Below, piece after piece: positions 36,019-44,822 of a DNA stretch of 64,000 bases. A program made the position numbers and the translations under genes. Positions within the stretch are counted from its first letter, which is position 1. The number at the start of each line of letters is the position of its first letter. The notes below the pieces were generated by a model that saw nothing but the letters and a program-made list of their open reading frames with translations, was not told where the DNA came from and ran no database searches. The DNA is from Verrucomicrobiales bacterium. GTDB lineage: Bacteria > Verrucomicrobiota > Verrucomicrobiia > Limisphaerales > J093. The DNA is taken from assembly GCA_024233215.1 (NCBI GenBank), contig JACKPW010000007.1, positions 258,182-322,181 of the forward strand, read 5' to 3'.

Positions 36019-36448
36019 GAAGGGAATCGTAGGATGTCTTGGTTTCTTGGCAAGAGCGACCTCTCCCGGCGGGATCACGGCTGCACGCCCAGGTCTTCGG
36101 CAGTCGAGGACGGGCCCGCGTGACCGGCAACCCCGCTGAGGCGATGCGCCCGCGGATCGTGGCTCGACCGCTGATGAGCATCGCGTTGATCACCGCCGGC
36201 GAGAATCCCTGCTTCTGCAGCACCAGGATGTCGTTGGCCGAAAGGTCGTAATCGTATTCCTTGCTGTTGATGAAACTCAGGATGAGGTCATCGCCCATCC
36301 CGGCGTCCTTCAGCTTGGTCACCTCGTTCACGGCGAACATATTCCCAGCGTCCAGGCGCCCAACTCCACTGCCCAGCAGAAGGCTCAGCATCGTGATTCC
36401 CAGGAGTGTGTTTGTACTCTTCCTGATTACGCTAGACCTGCACCGCAC
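35945..36448 (-). CDS. Small exported protein, probably truncated, overlapping the ceramidase start
   Basis: 167 codons from GTG 36448. The first 100 residues look native: signal peptide (TLLGITMLSLLLGSGVGRLDAG) and a helical domain 'VNEVTKLKDAGMGDDLILSFINSKEYDYDLSANDILVLQKQGFSPAVINAMLISG', a type common in PVC bacteria. The rest is Arg/Ser/Cys-rich and reads through the ceramidase signal-peptide codons in another frame, suggesting the original 3' end was lost by frameshift or deletion. Confidence 0.5.
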   Translation of the reverse strand: MRCRSSVIRKSTNTLLGITMLSLLLGSGVGRLDAGNMFAVNEVTKLKDAGMGDDLILSFINSKEYDYDLSANDILVLQKQGFSPAVINAMLISGRATIRGRIASAGLPVTRARPRLPKTWACSRDPAGRGRSCQETKTSYDSLHDSSPICRSLDFCRGIAWCHRDGR

Positions 36449-36627
36449 GGGGGTGACGGCTGTCCTTCACCGACCCCTGCACATCGAGGATGTAGACGGT
36501 TGCCATGGCAGGCGGTTACAGCCTGGCCTGTCGTTTGCACGAAGGCCTCACCGCTTGCTCCGCCCCGGGTGTCGGGACCAACCGTGCGCTCGAGTTGCTC
36601 ACGCACGAGATGCCACTGGAACTGCGC

Positions 36628-36648
36628 CACCTTAATGTCACCTTAATG
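36628..36648 (+). promoter_or_regulatory. Direct repeat, response-regulator-type box
   Basis: CACCTTAATG occurs at 36628-36637 and again at 36639-36648, an 11-bp period. It contains CTTAAT-N5-CTTAAT, the form of PmrA/QseB-type boxes bound by OmpR-family dimers. It lies 23 bp before the ATG at 36671. No regulator gene is near. Confidence 0.45.
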
Positions 36649-36670
36649 CTCTCCTTGGTAAGGTCAGCAC

Positions 36671-37123
36671 ATGAAACGGATGATGGCCCTCCGCCGGTTG
36701 TCTGTCGTTAGTGCGCTGTTATTGGCCAGCGACACTTTGAACCTGTCGCTGCCGGCTCAGAACCCGCCACCGAGCCCTCCGCCCGGTGGAGGATTCGGTG
36801 CCTCCCCGTCAGGCGCCGGGATTCGCTCATCGCGTAGAACGACGGAGCGCATCCACGGCGGTGCCGTGGCCACGCACCGCGGTGGTGGCAACACTGCGCC
36901 ATCGTTGGACACCACGAGCGAATGCAGCGTCACGGCCGATTCCACACTGACCCGCTTGCCGGACCACGACGCTGTTCCCGGCGAGGCCATTGAGGACACC
37001 CACGGCAACGGTCATACCGTCCTATACGGAGCAGACTCGACCCCAAACCAATGGCTGTGCGGGAAGACTTGGAAACTGTCCGGCGCCGGCACGCTGCTTC
37101 CCGCACAACACTCAAACCCATAG
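36671..37123 (+). CDS. Small secreted Pro/Gly-rich protein, possibly decayed
   Basis: 150 aa. Good ribosome site (AAGG 8 bp before ATG). A signal peptide (MMALRRLSVVSALLLASDTLNLSLPAQ) is followed by a Pro/Gly-rich linker (NPPPSPPPGGGFGASPSGAG). The end, 'THGNGHTVLYGADSTPNQWLCGKTWKLSGAGTLLPA', resembles the capping segment of beta-helix proteins such as the following gene. The middle is irregular, so it may be a shortened relative or a decayed gene. First of three co-oriented secreted protein genes. Confidence 0.5.
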   Translation: MKRMMALRRLSVVSALLLASDTLNLSLPAQNPPPSPPPGGGFGASPSGAGIRSSRRTTERIHGGAVATHRGGGNTAPSLDTTSECSVTADSTLTRLPDHDAVPGEAIEDTHGNGHTVLYGADSTPNQWLCGKTWKLSGAGTLLPAQHSNP

Positions 37124-37183
37124 CGTCCCATCACGACACCAATCCGAATTGCACAACTGACGGAGATGAAGACGGAGCACATC

Positions 37184-39367
37184 ATGAACAAGGCGACCAT
37201 TGGATTGACCTGCCTGCTTTTCGCGCCTGGAAATGCGCTGGCTGCAGCCTTCGACTATGTGGAGAACCTGGCCTTTTCAAATACGGTAAGAATCACGTTC
37301 TCAGGATCGACGGCAACCGTTGACAATGGCGCGGGTTCGGGGGTTTCGATTTCGACAAACGGAGCCAATGTATCGATTGAATCGGACGCTGAGGGCGTTG
37401 AGTACATTCTCTCCGGGAGTTCACCTGTTGGGTCGTTCAAGCTGGTCGGAGTCCCCGCCTGCAAAGTCACGCTTGGCGGAATTGATCTCGCGGCCACTGA
37501 TTATCCTGCCATCAGCGTCTCCACCACCAACGGCTGCTATCTGTTTTTGGCAGACAACACCGATAATTCACTCACCGACGGCATGCTCTATCTGGAGGAC
37601 ATTCCCGGGGCGGTCTATTCCTCCGGCCCACTCGCCATCAGCGGAAACGGACGCCTGAACCTGACGGTCCAAAAGGAACATGGCATCTACAGCCCAACCA
37701 ACGTCACGGTCCGCGGAGGCGATATCACGGTGTCCGGATCACCCAAGGATGCGTTGCATGTCGGCGGAACCTTCCAAATGGATAACGGCACACTGAAGCT
37801 GACCTCCCAAAGCGATGCCATCGATGCCGACCGGGTCCTTCTCAACGGTGGAAGCATCCAGATCGACAGCCTTGTGGACAATACCGAAGGAATTAAATGC
37901 GATGGCAACATGGTCGTCAGAGGCGGCAGCATCAATGTGCGCACAACGGGCGCCCGATCAAAAGGAATTGGTTGCGGCGGTAACCTGCAGATCGACACAG
38001 GAGACTTCTCCTTCATCCTCTCCGGCGATGTCTACCTAAAACCGGTCACAAACAATCTGTACGATGCAAAATACTGCGCCGGCATTTCGTGCGACGGCGA
38101 TATGACATTTAATTCCGGAAGCATCGTAATGACCCACACCGGCCTGGCCGGTAAGGGCATATCCGTGGACGGCAGCATGATGATGACGGGCGGAACAATG
38201 GATATCACCGCCAGCGGCGCCAGTTCCGCCACGTTCATCAACGAAGATGGCGTTAGTGATATCGCGGCGACGGACTGCTTCAAGGTGGATGGCTCGATCT
38301 CTATCCTTGGCGGTAGCATCAGGCTGTTGAGCACCGGCAATGCCGGCGATTGCCTTAGCTGCGGAGGATCGCTGGTTATCGGTGTTGTCGGAGTCACCAA
38401 CCAGCCGTGCATCAGTGCCGAAACAACCGGGCGGAAAGTCTATGTCTCCGGTTCGGACTACGCCAACCCCAAAGCCGTCACAAGCGTGGGGAATGTCACC
38501 ATTAACGGCGGCAACATCATTCTGGCCACGGCAAACGACGGCGGCGAAGGGCTGGAAAGCAAAGCCAACATTACGATCAATGGCGGCACGCTTGACATTT
38601 CGGCCTACGACGACTGCATTCAGGCTGACTCTGCCTCCCTCACCTCCCTGATTACCATTAACGGTGGAACGATCTTTTGCACGGCATCGGGCAACGGCGA
38701 AGGGATTGAAAGCAAGGGCGACATCGTGATCAATGGCGGCCACATTGAAATCACAGCCGGCGACGACTGCATCAATGCCACTCGGGGCAACGGGGCGGGA
38801 ATGCTCACGATCAACGACGGTACCATCTACTGCTACAGCTCGAACAATGACGGGATCGACTGCAACGGCAGGATGTACATCAACGGCGGCCTTATCATCT
38901 CATCTGGAACCGGAGCTCCGGAAGAAAGCTTCGACTCCGACACGGCCACGCGCTTCAACGGCGGAACCGCAGTCGGAACCGCCGGCAGCGGCTTTATGTT
39001 TATCAATACCGTGGGATCGGATACCGGCTATTGCACCATACTTTACAACTCCTCGACACTGACCGTCGGCAGCATTGTCCAAGTCAAAGTAAACGGCACC
39101 GCCGAATTGGTTTACACAATTCCGCGCACCTACAGCTCAGGCGGCGGCGGTCGACCTGGCGGTGGTCCTCCCGGCGGCGGTGGTGGCACATACCTGGTGT
39201 TCAGCGATTCCAGCCTGACCGTCGGCTCATCCGTGTCGATCTGGACCGGCGGAACCGTCAGCGGGGGAACCGAATGGCACGGCTACTACAGGGGAGCCAC
39301 CGTATCCGGCGCATCGCAGGTAAAAACCTTTACCATCACATCGACGGGCCTAACCCAAGTCCAATAA
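37184..39367 (+). CDS. Secreted beta-helix carbohydrate-binding-like protein (Cthe_2159 type)
   Basis: 727 aa from ATG 37184, preceded by GGAG at 6 bp spacing; the identical leader GGAGCACATCATGAA precedes the next gene. Signal peptide MNKATIGLTCLLFAPGNALAAA. The body is made of short repeats such as 'ITINGGTLDISAYDDCIQADS', 'ITINGGTIFCTASGNGEGIESKG', 'IVINGGHIEITAGDDCINATRG', the parallel beta-helix of the Cthe_2159-like carbohydrate-binding family, with many D-D/G calcium-type turns. Near the C-terminus is a Gly/Pro run (SSGGGGRPGGGPPGGGGG). Likely an extracellular polysaccharide-binding or surface protein. GC is lower than the surroundings. Confidence 0.83.
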   Translation: MNKATIGLTCLLFAPGNALAAAFDYVENLAFSNTVRITFSGSTATVDNGAGSGVSISTNGANVSIESDAEGVEYILSGSSPVGSFKLVGVPACKVTLGGIDLAATDYPAISVSTTNGCYLFLADNTDNSLTDGMLYLEDIPGAVYSSGPLAISGNGRLNLTVQKEHGIYSPTNVTVRGGDITVSGSPKDALHVGGTFQMDNGTLKLTSQSDAIDADRVLLNGGSIQIDSLVDNTEGIKCDGNMVVRGGSINVRTTGARSKGIGCGGNLQIDTGDFSFILSGDVYLKPVTNNLYDAKYCAGISCDGDMTFNSGSIVMTHTGLAGKGISVDGSMMMTGGTMDITASGASSATFINEDGVSDIAATDCFKVDGSISILGGSIRLLSTGNAGDCLSCGGSLVIGVVGVTNQPCISAETTGRKVYVSGSDYANPKAVTSVGNVTINGGNIILATANDGGEGLESKANITINGGTLDISAYDDCIQADSASLTSLITINGGTIFCTASGNGEGIESKGDIVINGGHIEITAGDDCINATRGNGAGMLTINDGTIYCYSSNNDGIDCNGRMYINGGLIISSGTGAPEESFDSDTATRFNGGTAVGTAGSGFMFINTVGSDTGYCTILYNSSTLTVGSIVQVKVNGTAELVYTIPRTYSSGGGGRPGGGPPGGGGGTYLVFSDSSLTVGSSVSIWTGGTVSGGTEWHGYYRGATVSGASQVKTFTITSTGLTQVQ

Positions 39368-39377
39368 GGAGCACATC

Positions 39378-41216
39378 ATGAAGAGAACCGGTCTATCCAT
39401 TCTGCTTCTTCTCTGCATAACGGCGCCGGCAGTCAACGCCACCACCGTGAACATGGATTCGGCCTCCAACTACGCGGGCGGCTGGACGGATGGCTCCAAT
39501 GGAGGCGGCGGATTCAAGGCGTGGAGCATCGAAGCCAACGCCGGTTCGGGAACGGTGGACTACGGCATCTGGGACAGCCCGGACGCCGACCTGCAGATGG
39601 GTGAGGCATTCGGCTTCACGGCGCTGGGAACGGATGCATCGATCAGACTCTCCCGCGATTTCACAACCGCACTCGCCGCCGGCGATGTGTTCAAGCTGGA
39701 TCTGGGCATCAACTACGACGCCGGCGAAACCGGCAGCAAGGGCTTTGTGCTCTACACGGCCGATGACCGGGAGATCGTAGTGGTCAATCAAGGCAATTCC
39801 ATGAATATCACAATGAACGGAACTGCTGTGCTAACGAACTATGGCACCGCAACCATGTATTGGACGTTCACGCAAAACAGCGCGACGGAGATCACGGTCT
39901 ATGCAACGGGTCGTGGTGGCGAGTCGGAAAAATATACCGGGAGCCTTGTACTCTCCCAAGCGAGCTATATTGCTGGCATCCGCTTTTATGGCAACGGAAT
40001 CACCAACGATGCCTATGCCGATTATCGCGCCGTCTATTTCAACAACCTCACCCTATCGCAGGGAGCATCTGGCGACGCCACGTTCGGCTATGCGACCAAG
40101 GATGGTCAGGTCACCATTACCGATATTGCGGAGGATGCCAGCGGGGCATTGATTATTCCTTCCGCACTCGGGGGGTCGCCCGTAACGGAAATCGCCCGCA
40201 CAGCCGGCGCCTATTGCACGAACATCACCAGCCTCTCGTTTGTCAACGGGGCCGCCGTCACCAACATCGGTGTCAATGCCTTCCAGGGTTGCACCTCGCT
40301 GCGATCGGCGGTCCTGCCCGCCGGATTGACCGCGATTCCGGACGGCCTCTTCTACGGCTGCACCGACCTCGGGTCGGTCACCATTCCCCCCGGGGTGGTG
40401 TCGATTGGAAACAGCGCGTTCGCCAACTGCCGCGCACTGGTTTCCGCCGAGCTTCCCGAAGGACTGGCCTCGCTGGGTAGATCGGTGTTCCTGAACTGCC
40501 GCAGCCTGGCTTCGCTCCACATTCCCGGCACCATCACCAACATTCCCGGCCAGCTCTGCTACGAGTGCCGCTCGCTGGGCGAACTTACCCTGCCGGACAA
40601 CGCCGCCCACATCGGCTACCGGGCCTTCTACGACTGCCAGTCGATGGAATCGCTCCACGTCCCCTCCTCCGTGACGGCGATCGATGATGGGGCCTTTGAA
40701 GGCTGCTCCAGCCTGATCTCGCTGGTCTTTGGTGGAACACTAACCCGGGTCGGCGACGAGGCGTTCTACGGTTGCGACGCGCTTGCCTCCCTCTATTTCA
40801 ACGGCGGCGTCAACGTTCTGAGCGATGCGGTGTTTGGACAGGACGAAAGGTTGACCGCGCTCTATTTCAAGTGCGATGTCCCCACCCTCGACACCGGCGC
40901 CGATCTGTTTATCGGCAGCAACAACGTCACGGTCTACTACATTGCCAACCCCTCCAGCTGGGGATTGACATTTGCCGGTGCACCCGTGGTGGTGTGGGCA
41001 CCGCGGATTGTCGACATGACCCGGGCGGAGGATGACGTGTTGATCACGGCGGAATGGGGTGGCGAAGGGACCATCACCCTGCAAGTATGCACCAACTTGG
41101 TCGAAGGCAACTGGATCGACGTCGACACCAACGCCCTCAGCAATGGCTCATGCGTGTTGTTGGATCCGGATGGATACTTGGGCAACCAGCGCTACTACCG
41201 TGTCTTTCTGCACTAA
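39378..41216 (+). CDS. Secreted BspA-type leucine-rich repeat protein
   Basis: 612 aa, 10 bp after the beta-helix gene with an AAGGAG ribosome site. Signal peptide (GLSILLLLCITAPAVNA), an N-terminal beta-sandwich-like domain (to about residue 225), then BspA/TpLRR repeats of the form 'FxGCTSLRSAVLPAGLTAIPDGLFYGCTDLGSVTIPPGVVSIGNSAFANC', about ten units to residue 530. The ending 'ITLQVCTNLVEGNWIDVDTN…GNQRYYRVFLH' is the same C-terminal module type as in the LVIVD protein at 2150-3487. Adhesion or binding role inferred. Probably an operon with the preceding gene. Confidence 0.85.
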   Translation: MKRTGLSILLLLCITAPAVNATTVNMDSASNYAGGWTDGSNGGGGFKAWSIEANAGSGTVDYGIWDSPDADLQMGEAFGFTALGTDASIRLSRDFTTALAAGDVFKLDLGINYDAGETGSKGFVLYTADDREIVVVNQGNSMNITMNGTAVLTNYGTATMYWTFTQNSATEITVYATGRGGESEKYTGSLVLSQASYIAGIRFYGNGITNDAYADYRAVYFNNLTLSQGASGDATFGYATKDGQVTITDIAEDASGALIIPSALGGSPVTEIARTAGAYCTNITSLSFVNGAAVTNIGVNAFQGCTSLRSAVLPAGLTAIPDGLFYGCTDLGSVTIPPGVVSIGNSAFANCRALVSAELPEGLASLGRSVFLNCRSLASLHIPGTITNIPGQLCYECRSLGELTLPDNAAHIGYRAFYDCQSMESLHVPSSVTAIDDGAFEGCSSLISLVFGGTLTRVGDEAFYGCDALASLYFNGGVNVLSDAVFGQDERLTALYFKCDVPTLDTGADLFIGSNNVTVYYIANPSSWGLTFAGAPVVVWAPRIVDMTRAEDDVLITAEWGGEGTITLQVCTNLVEGNWIDVDTNALSNGSCVLLDPDGYLGNQRYYRVFLH

Positions 41217-41781
41217 CCGGACGGCCGATTGACCAAGCACTGAATTCTCCTTTTCACTGCCTCCTGCCGGATTTCACCGTGCTCGAGAACGCGCTCCTGC
41301 CATGCCAGATCACAGCCAGGTATTCCGACTGTGTCACCTCGTGCTTGCCCGTAGTGTCCGGACACCCCAATAGCCACCAAGTGCGTGCGGTTTAGTTACT
41401 TGGGTGTTCTCGAGAGCGCGTGAGTAGTGGGCGGGCGGGCACCGCTCTCGCTTGCTTGCCTTGTTTGTCTGGTTGTCCAGGAAGCTTCATACCGGAGGTC
41501 GGTTTTGAACCTACGCCTTGTGCTAGACGCTGACGCCAGAATCGACTTAAAGCATTCTCCTGACACGTGTTGCACCTGTGCTTGCCACTCGTAAGGTCTT
41601 CACGTCGCGCGATGACGGAAACGGCCTGCTTGGCGTTACTCGCCCACTACTCGTGAATACTAGTCCGTACTCCCCGAGTACTCGGGAATGGGGGGGCAAC
41701 CGCGGGGGCGGATCGAAAGACCAGGGACAAGTGGAAATCCGGATAGGCAATAGAATTACAAGTCATTGATAGCACATGACT
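41217..41781. other. Intergenic stretch with palindromes, left of the integrase
   Basis: No gene seen. It contains a perfect 14-bp palindrome CCCGAGTACTCGGG (41673-41686), and an 8-bp hairpin CAAGTCAT…ATGACTTG (41759-41766/41776-41783) beside the tRNA/tmRNA fragment. Around 41493-41514, GGAGGTCGGTTTTGAACCTACG looks like a second, degenerate T-arm. Confidence 0.5.
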
Positions 41782-41809
41782 TGGAGGCGGAGGTCGGAAT
41801 CGAACCGAC
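41782..41809 (-). other. tRNA or tmRNA 3'-end fragment (likely att site remnant)
   Basis: Read on the minus strand: GTCGG-TTCGATT-CCGAC, a complete T-arm with the TTCGA loop, then CTCCGCC-T-CCA, an acceptor 3' strand with CCA. The matching 5' acceptor strand and the D and anticodon arms are not found to the right, so it is only a 3' end. Integrases of tyrosine type commonly use such ends as attB, and one lies 100 bp away. Confidence 0.5.
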
Positions 41810-41871
41810 GCTACAGGCATAGCGGTTGATAGTGTTGGGAAAGCGCAGAAAACATTGCGATTTCTCGTCTG

Positions 41872-41902
41872 AGTGCAGTAGGTTTACTGCACTAACTGCA
41901 CT
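41872..41902. promoter_or_regulatory. Inverted and direct repeats upstream of the integrase
   Basis: AGTGCAGTA (41872-41880) and TACTGCACT (41885-41893) form a perfect 9-bp inverted repeat with a 4-bp spacer; ACTGCACT recurs at 41895-41902. The block ends 6 bp before the integrase ATG, so it could be an autoregulatory operator or recombinase-binding sites. Confidence 0.5.
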
Positions 41903-41908
41903 CTCGAA

Positions 41909-42961
41909 ATGGCCTCGCTCTACCGCAAGAAGAGATCGCCCCACTGGTTCATCCAGTTCACCGATGGCGACGGCAAGCGCCGCAACAAATCCACAGGGCT
42001 CCGTACCGACGATCCCGGCGGAACGGCCAAGGCTCGGGCGCTCCGGGCGGAACTGGAGGCGAAGGAGTTCCGACGGGATGCGGTTCCGGAGGGGGGTAGC
42101 TGGGACCGTTGGGTGCCACAGTATTTCGAGCGACACTGTCAGAGCCGGCGCACCTACGATCGGTACGTGAGCGGGTGGACGTGGCTCGCTCTCTGGCTCC
42201 AAGAGCGCAAGCTACACTCCCCCAGGGACATCACCTATCGTAACGCCCTCGAATACCTCGATTGGAGGACGTCCTACAAGAAGAAGACCGGAAGGACGGT
42301 TGGACGCAACACGGCGATTCTCGAACTGAAGTGCCTGTCCATGATCATGGGCGAAGCCGTTCGGATGGGGTACGCCGACGCGAACCCCTTGGCGAGCCTC
42401 AAACTAAGACGTGATCGTCCGCCGAAGAAGCCGGAGATCACCGACCAAGAAGTGACCCGGATTCAGGCGGCGCTGAAGAAAGAGCCCGAATGGATGCAGG
42501 TGTCCTTCTCGATTGCCTTGCACACCGGTTGCCGGTTGCGCGAGACGCGCATCCCATTGGACTGCATTGATTTCAAGGAACGCAAGATAACCTTCCCCAG
42601 CCCGAAGGGTGGGGAGGACCGGGCGTTCTCCATTCCGATGCCAAGCGCCTTGGAGCCGTTGTTTCGGAGGCTCAAGGCAGAAGAGCGAAGATGGACCTTG
42701 GAGCTTCCTTTCCAGCCGTCGCGGCAGTGGCAGCTCTTCTTCATCAGAGTGAAGATGCCTCACCTTTGCTTCCATTGCCTTCGAGTGACCTACGTGAACC
42801 GACTTCGCCGGGCAGGGGTCCCTCGGGAGGCCGCCATGCGCCTGGTGAACCACGCGTCCGAACTCGTCCACAAGATCTACCAGCGGGAACGGGTTGAGGA
42901 CGTGGCTCAGTTTCGAGACGCGGTCCGGTTTCCCCAGCAGCCCGATGGCATCAAACCCTGA
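41909..42961 (+). CDS. Tyrosine recombinase / phage-type integrase
   Basis: 350 aa. The catalytic set is complete: R in 'LHTGCRLRETRIPL', K in 'ITFPSPKGGEDRAF', H-x-x-R in 'LCFHCLRVTYVN', H in 'AMRLVNHASELV', nucleophile Y in 'HKIYQRERVED'. The N-terminus (SLYRKKRSPHWFIQFTDGDGKRRNKSTGLRT) is an Arm-type DNA-binding domain and residues 60-165 a SAM-like core-binding domain. It lacks the extra alpha-helix insertion expected of integron integrases. It lies beside a tRNA/tmRNA 3' end, but no phage or cargo genes follow; it may be the last piece of a decayed island. Confidence 0.9.
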   Translation: MASLYRKKRSPHWFIQFTDGDGKRRNKSTGLRTDDPGGTAKARALRAELEAKEFRRDAVPEGGSWDRWVPQYFERHCQSRRTYDRYVSGWTWLALWLQERKLHSPRDITYRNALEYLDWRTSYKKKTGRTVGRNTAILELKCLSMIMGEAVRMGYADANPLASLKLRRDRPPKKPEITDQEVTRIQAALKKEPEWMQVSFSIALHTGCRLRETRIPLDCIDFKERKITFPSPKGGEDRAFSIPMPSALEPLFRRLKAEERRWTLELPFQPSRQWQLFFIRVKMPHLCFHCLRVTYVNRLRRAGVPREAAMRLVNHASELVHKIYQRERVEDVAQFRDAVRFPQQPDGIKP

Positions 42962-43051
42962 AGCGTACAGCCTCCGCGGTGCCGCCCGCCCGCTCTCCCG
43001 GCCGGGTTTTCCTCGTGGCAGCGCGGACTTCTGGCGAAGTCGCAGTCATGT

Positions 43052-43096
43052 GAGGACGTCGCTCAATTCCGAGACGTAGTCCAGTTCACAGGATAG
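43052..43096 (+). pseudogene. Remnant of a second integrase C-terminus
   Basis: These bases translate as EDVAQFRDVVQFTG-stop, nearly the same as the end of the complete integrase (EDVAQFRDAVRFPQQ) 150 bp upstream. Only the last 14 codons of a second copy remain, so integrase-bearing elements inserted here more than once or the gene was duplicated and deleted. The rest of the 42962-43327 gap holds nothing recognisable. Confidence 0.6.
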
Positions 43097-43327
43097 GGCT
43101 TCGGGCATGCCGCGTTGAGAAGCGCGCTGGCAAAACCACTCCGGAATGCCCGATCTGGTGCGTTCGCGACGCAATCTTCGCGCATCTCAACGTGGCAACC
43201 AGCCCGTGCGCGTAAGAAGGTCGCCGCGCTCGATGCGCTGGTGCCAGCGCAGCAGTTGCTCAAGCGATTCGCTTCGTTGTGATTAATGGCTTGCGGCAGG
43301 TCAGCAGGTTGGGCAGTAACTTCATCC

Positions 43328-43816
43328 ATGTTGGCCGTGCGCCATATCTTCATCTCCCCGGGCCACAATTATCGAGGCCACCACGGCCAGGCTGCCGGGA
43401 CGCATCCGATCATCGAGGTGAACGAGATCGAATGCGTGGCCGGAAGGGGCCTTCGCGGAGACCGGTACTTCGATCACGCCGTGGATTTCAAAGGGCAGAT
43501 CACGTTTTTTGCCTGGGAGGTCTGCGAGCGGATGCGGCGGGAACTGGCCCTGCCGGAGGTATCGCCCACCGGCTTCCGCCGCAATGTGATCACGGAAGGG
43601 CTGAATTTGAACGCGATGATCCACCAGGAATTCGAGATTCAGGGCATCCGGTTCCTGGGTTCCGAGGAGTGCCGTCCCTGTTATTGGATGAACGAGGCCT
43701 TCCGCGATCCCCGGGCGGAGGAATGGATGAAGGGAAACGGCGGGTTGCGGGCCCGTATCCTGACTGACGGGGTGCTCCGGCGAGACCCAGGCCGCGTGGT
43801 TGCATGCAACGTCTGA
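43328..43816 (+). CDS. MOSC-domain protein
   Basis: 162 aa from ATG 43328 (MLAVRHIFISPGHNY). The MOSC pattern is visible: 'HIFISPGHNY', 'GLRGDRYFDHAVDFKGQITFFAWEVCERM', 'GFRRNVITEGLNLNAMI', 'FEIQGIRFLGSEECRPCYWMNEAF', with the conserved cysteine in ECRPC as candidate Mo-cofactor sulfur carrier or ligand. MOSC domains bind or sulfurate the molybdenum cofactor. It overlaps mobA by 13 bp and opens the cofactor operon, which supports a role in Mo cofactor handling. Confidence 0.87.
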   Translation: MLAVRHIFISPGHNYRGHHGQAAGTHPIIEVNEIECVAGRGLRGDRYFDHAVDFKGQITFFAWEVCERMRRELALPEVSPTGFRRNVITEGLNLNAMIHQEFEIQGIRFLGSEECRPCYWMNEAFRDPRAEEWMKGNGGLRARILTDGVLRRDPGRVVACNV

Positions 43817-44481
43817 CCGCCCAGCCGCTTGCTGCAGAGTCGGCGTCCGCCCGCGGGACGGCGCCGGCGTTCAGTGCGGTGGTGCTGGCCGGCGGGCGGT
43901 CGCGCCGCATGGGCCGGGACAAGGCCCGAATCAGCCGCGGCGGGCTGCCGCTCATCGTGCGGCAATTGCGGCTTCTGCGGGAACTGGCTCCGGAAGAGGT
44001 GTTCATCTCCGCGCGAACGGAGGCTGATTATGCCGACCTGGGAACGCGGGTATTGGCGGATCGGTTCGCAGGCCAAGGTCCCGTGGCGGGTGTGGAGCGT
44101 GCCTTGTGCCTTGCCCGCGGTTCACTCGTCCTGGTGCTGGCCGTCGATCTGCCGGAGATGACCGTTGCCCTGTTGGAGCAGGTGTTGCGGGCGTGCCGTG
44201 GGTCCACCGGCGTGGTGCCAACGGTCGCCGGTGAATTGGAGCCACTGGCCGCATGCTATCCCAAGGCGGCGCATCCGATCGCGGTGGAACGGCTTGACGC
44301 AGGTCAAAACAGCGCTCGGGATTTTGCGCTAGCCTGTCTGCGGTGCGGTTTGGTCCGAACGCTGGAGATGCCTCCTGAGGCGCGGGTTTGGTTTGCCAAC
44401 TGGAATCGTCCCGCGGACGTGGATGGGGGCGGGCAGGGGAGCCGGGGGGGCAGGGGAACCGCGGGGGGACCCCGGGATTGA
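43804..44481 (+). CDS. mobA: Molybdenum cofactor guanylyltransferase
   Basis: 225 aa. Attaches GMP to molybdopterin to give the bis-MGD form needed by DMSO reductase-family enzymes. Signature 'AVVLAGGRSRRMGRDKARI' then 'VLADRFAGQGPVAGVERAL', 'LVLAVDLPEMT' and 'AACYPKAAHPIAVERL'. About 23 residues precede the nucleotide-binding strand, so the true start may be slightly downstream. The Gly/Arg-rich tail after residue 205 is unusual and probably disordered. Its presence is consistent with the bis-MGD enzyme encoded 7 kb away. Confidence 0.9.
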   Translation: MQRLTAQPLAAESASARGTAPAFSAVVLAGGRSRRMGRDKARISRGGLPLIVRQLRLLRELAPEEVFISARTEADYADLGTRVLADRFAGQGPVAGVERALCLARGSLVLVLAVDLPEMTVALLEQVLRACRGSTGVVPTVAGELEPLAACYPKAAHPIAVERLDAGQNSARDFALACLRCGLVRTLEMPPEARVWFANWNRPADVDGGGQGSRGGRGTAGGPRD

Positions 44482-44491
44482 GAGGTTGATC

Positions 44492-44731
44492 ATGCGAATT
44501 CTGTTTTTTGCGCATCTGAAGAACGTGACCGGTCAGGCGGAGCTCGAGTGGCCAAATTCCCCGCCGTTGAAGACACCGGATCTCTGGGACCGGTTGACGC
44601 GGGAGTGGCCGGCCTTGGCCGTCCATCGTCAGGCCACCCGGCTGGCCTGCAACGGTGAGTACACGATGGGGGACGAGGTTTTCCACCCGGGCGATGAGAT
44701 CGCGCTCATCCCGCCGGTTTCCGGAGGATGA
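44492..44731 (+). CDS. moaD: Molybdopterin synthase small subunit
   Basis: 79 aa ubiquitin-fold sulfur carrier. Starts MRILFFAHLKNVTGQAELEW and ends 'DEVFHPGDEIALIPPVSGG' with the essential C-terminal Gly-Gly. 11 bp after mobA, preceded by AGAGG at good distance. The large subunit follows. Confidence 0.93.
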   Translation: MRILFFAHLKNVTGQAELEWPNSPPLKTPDLWDRLTREWPALAVHRQATRLACNGEYTMGDEVFHPGDEIALIPPVSGG

Positions 44732-44822
44732 CCCGGGCGGCAGATGGACGGCCATGACCGCTTCAAGCCACGAGTCTCCCGTTCAGGGAAGCCGGTCCCC
44801 ATCCAGCCGGGGGACTTCTGCC

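Noticed and set aside
41782..41860. Complete tRNA or tmRNA gene
   Set aside because: Only the T-arm and 3' acceptor strand with CCA are recognisable. No 5' acceptor partner, D-arm or anticodon arm can be folded from the bases to the right.
41909..42961. Integron integrase for the cassette array at 25.5-28.5 kb
   Set aside because: It is a tyrosine recombinase, but the sequence between its catalytic boxes shows no IntI-type insertion, it has an Arm-type N-terminus, and it sits beside a tRNA/tmRNA end 13 kb away.
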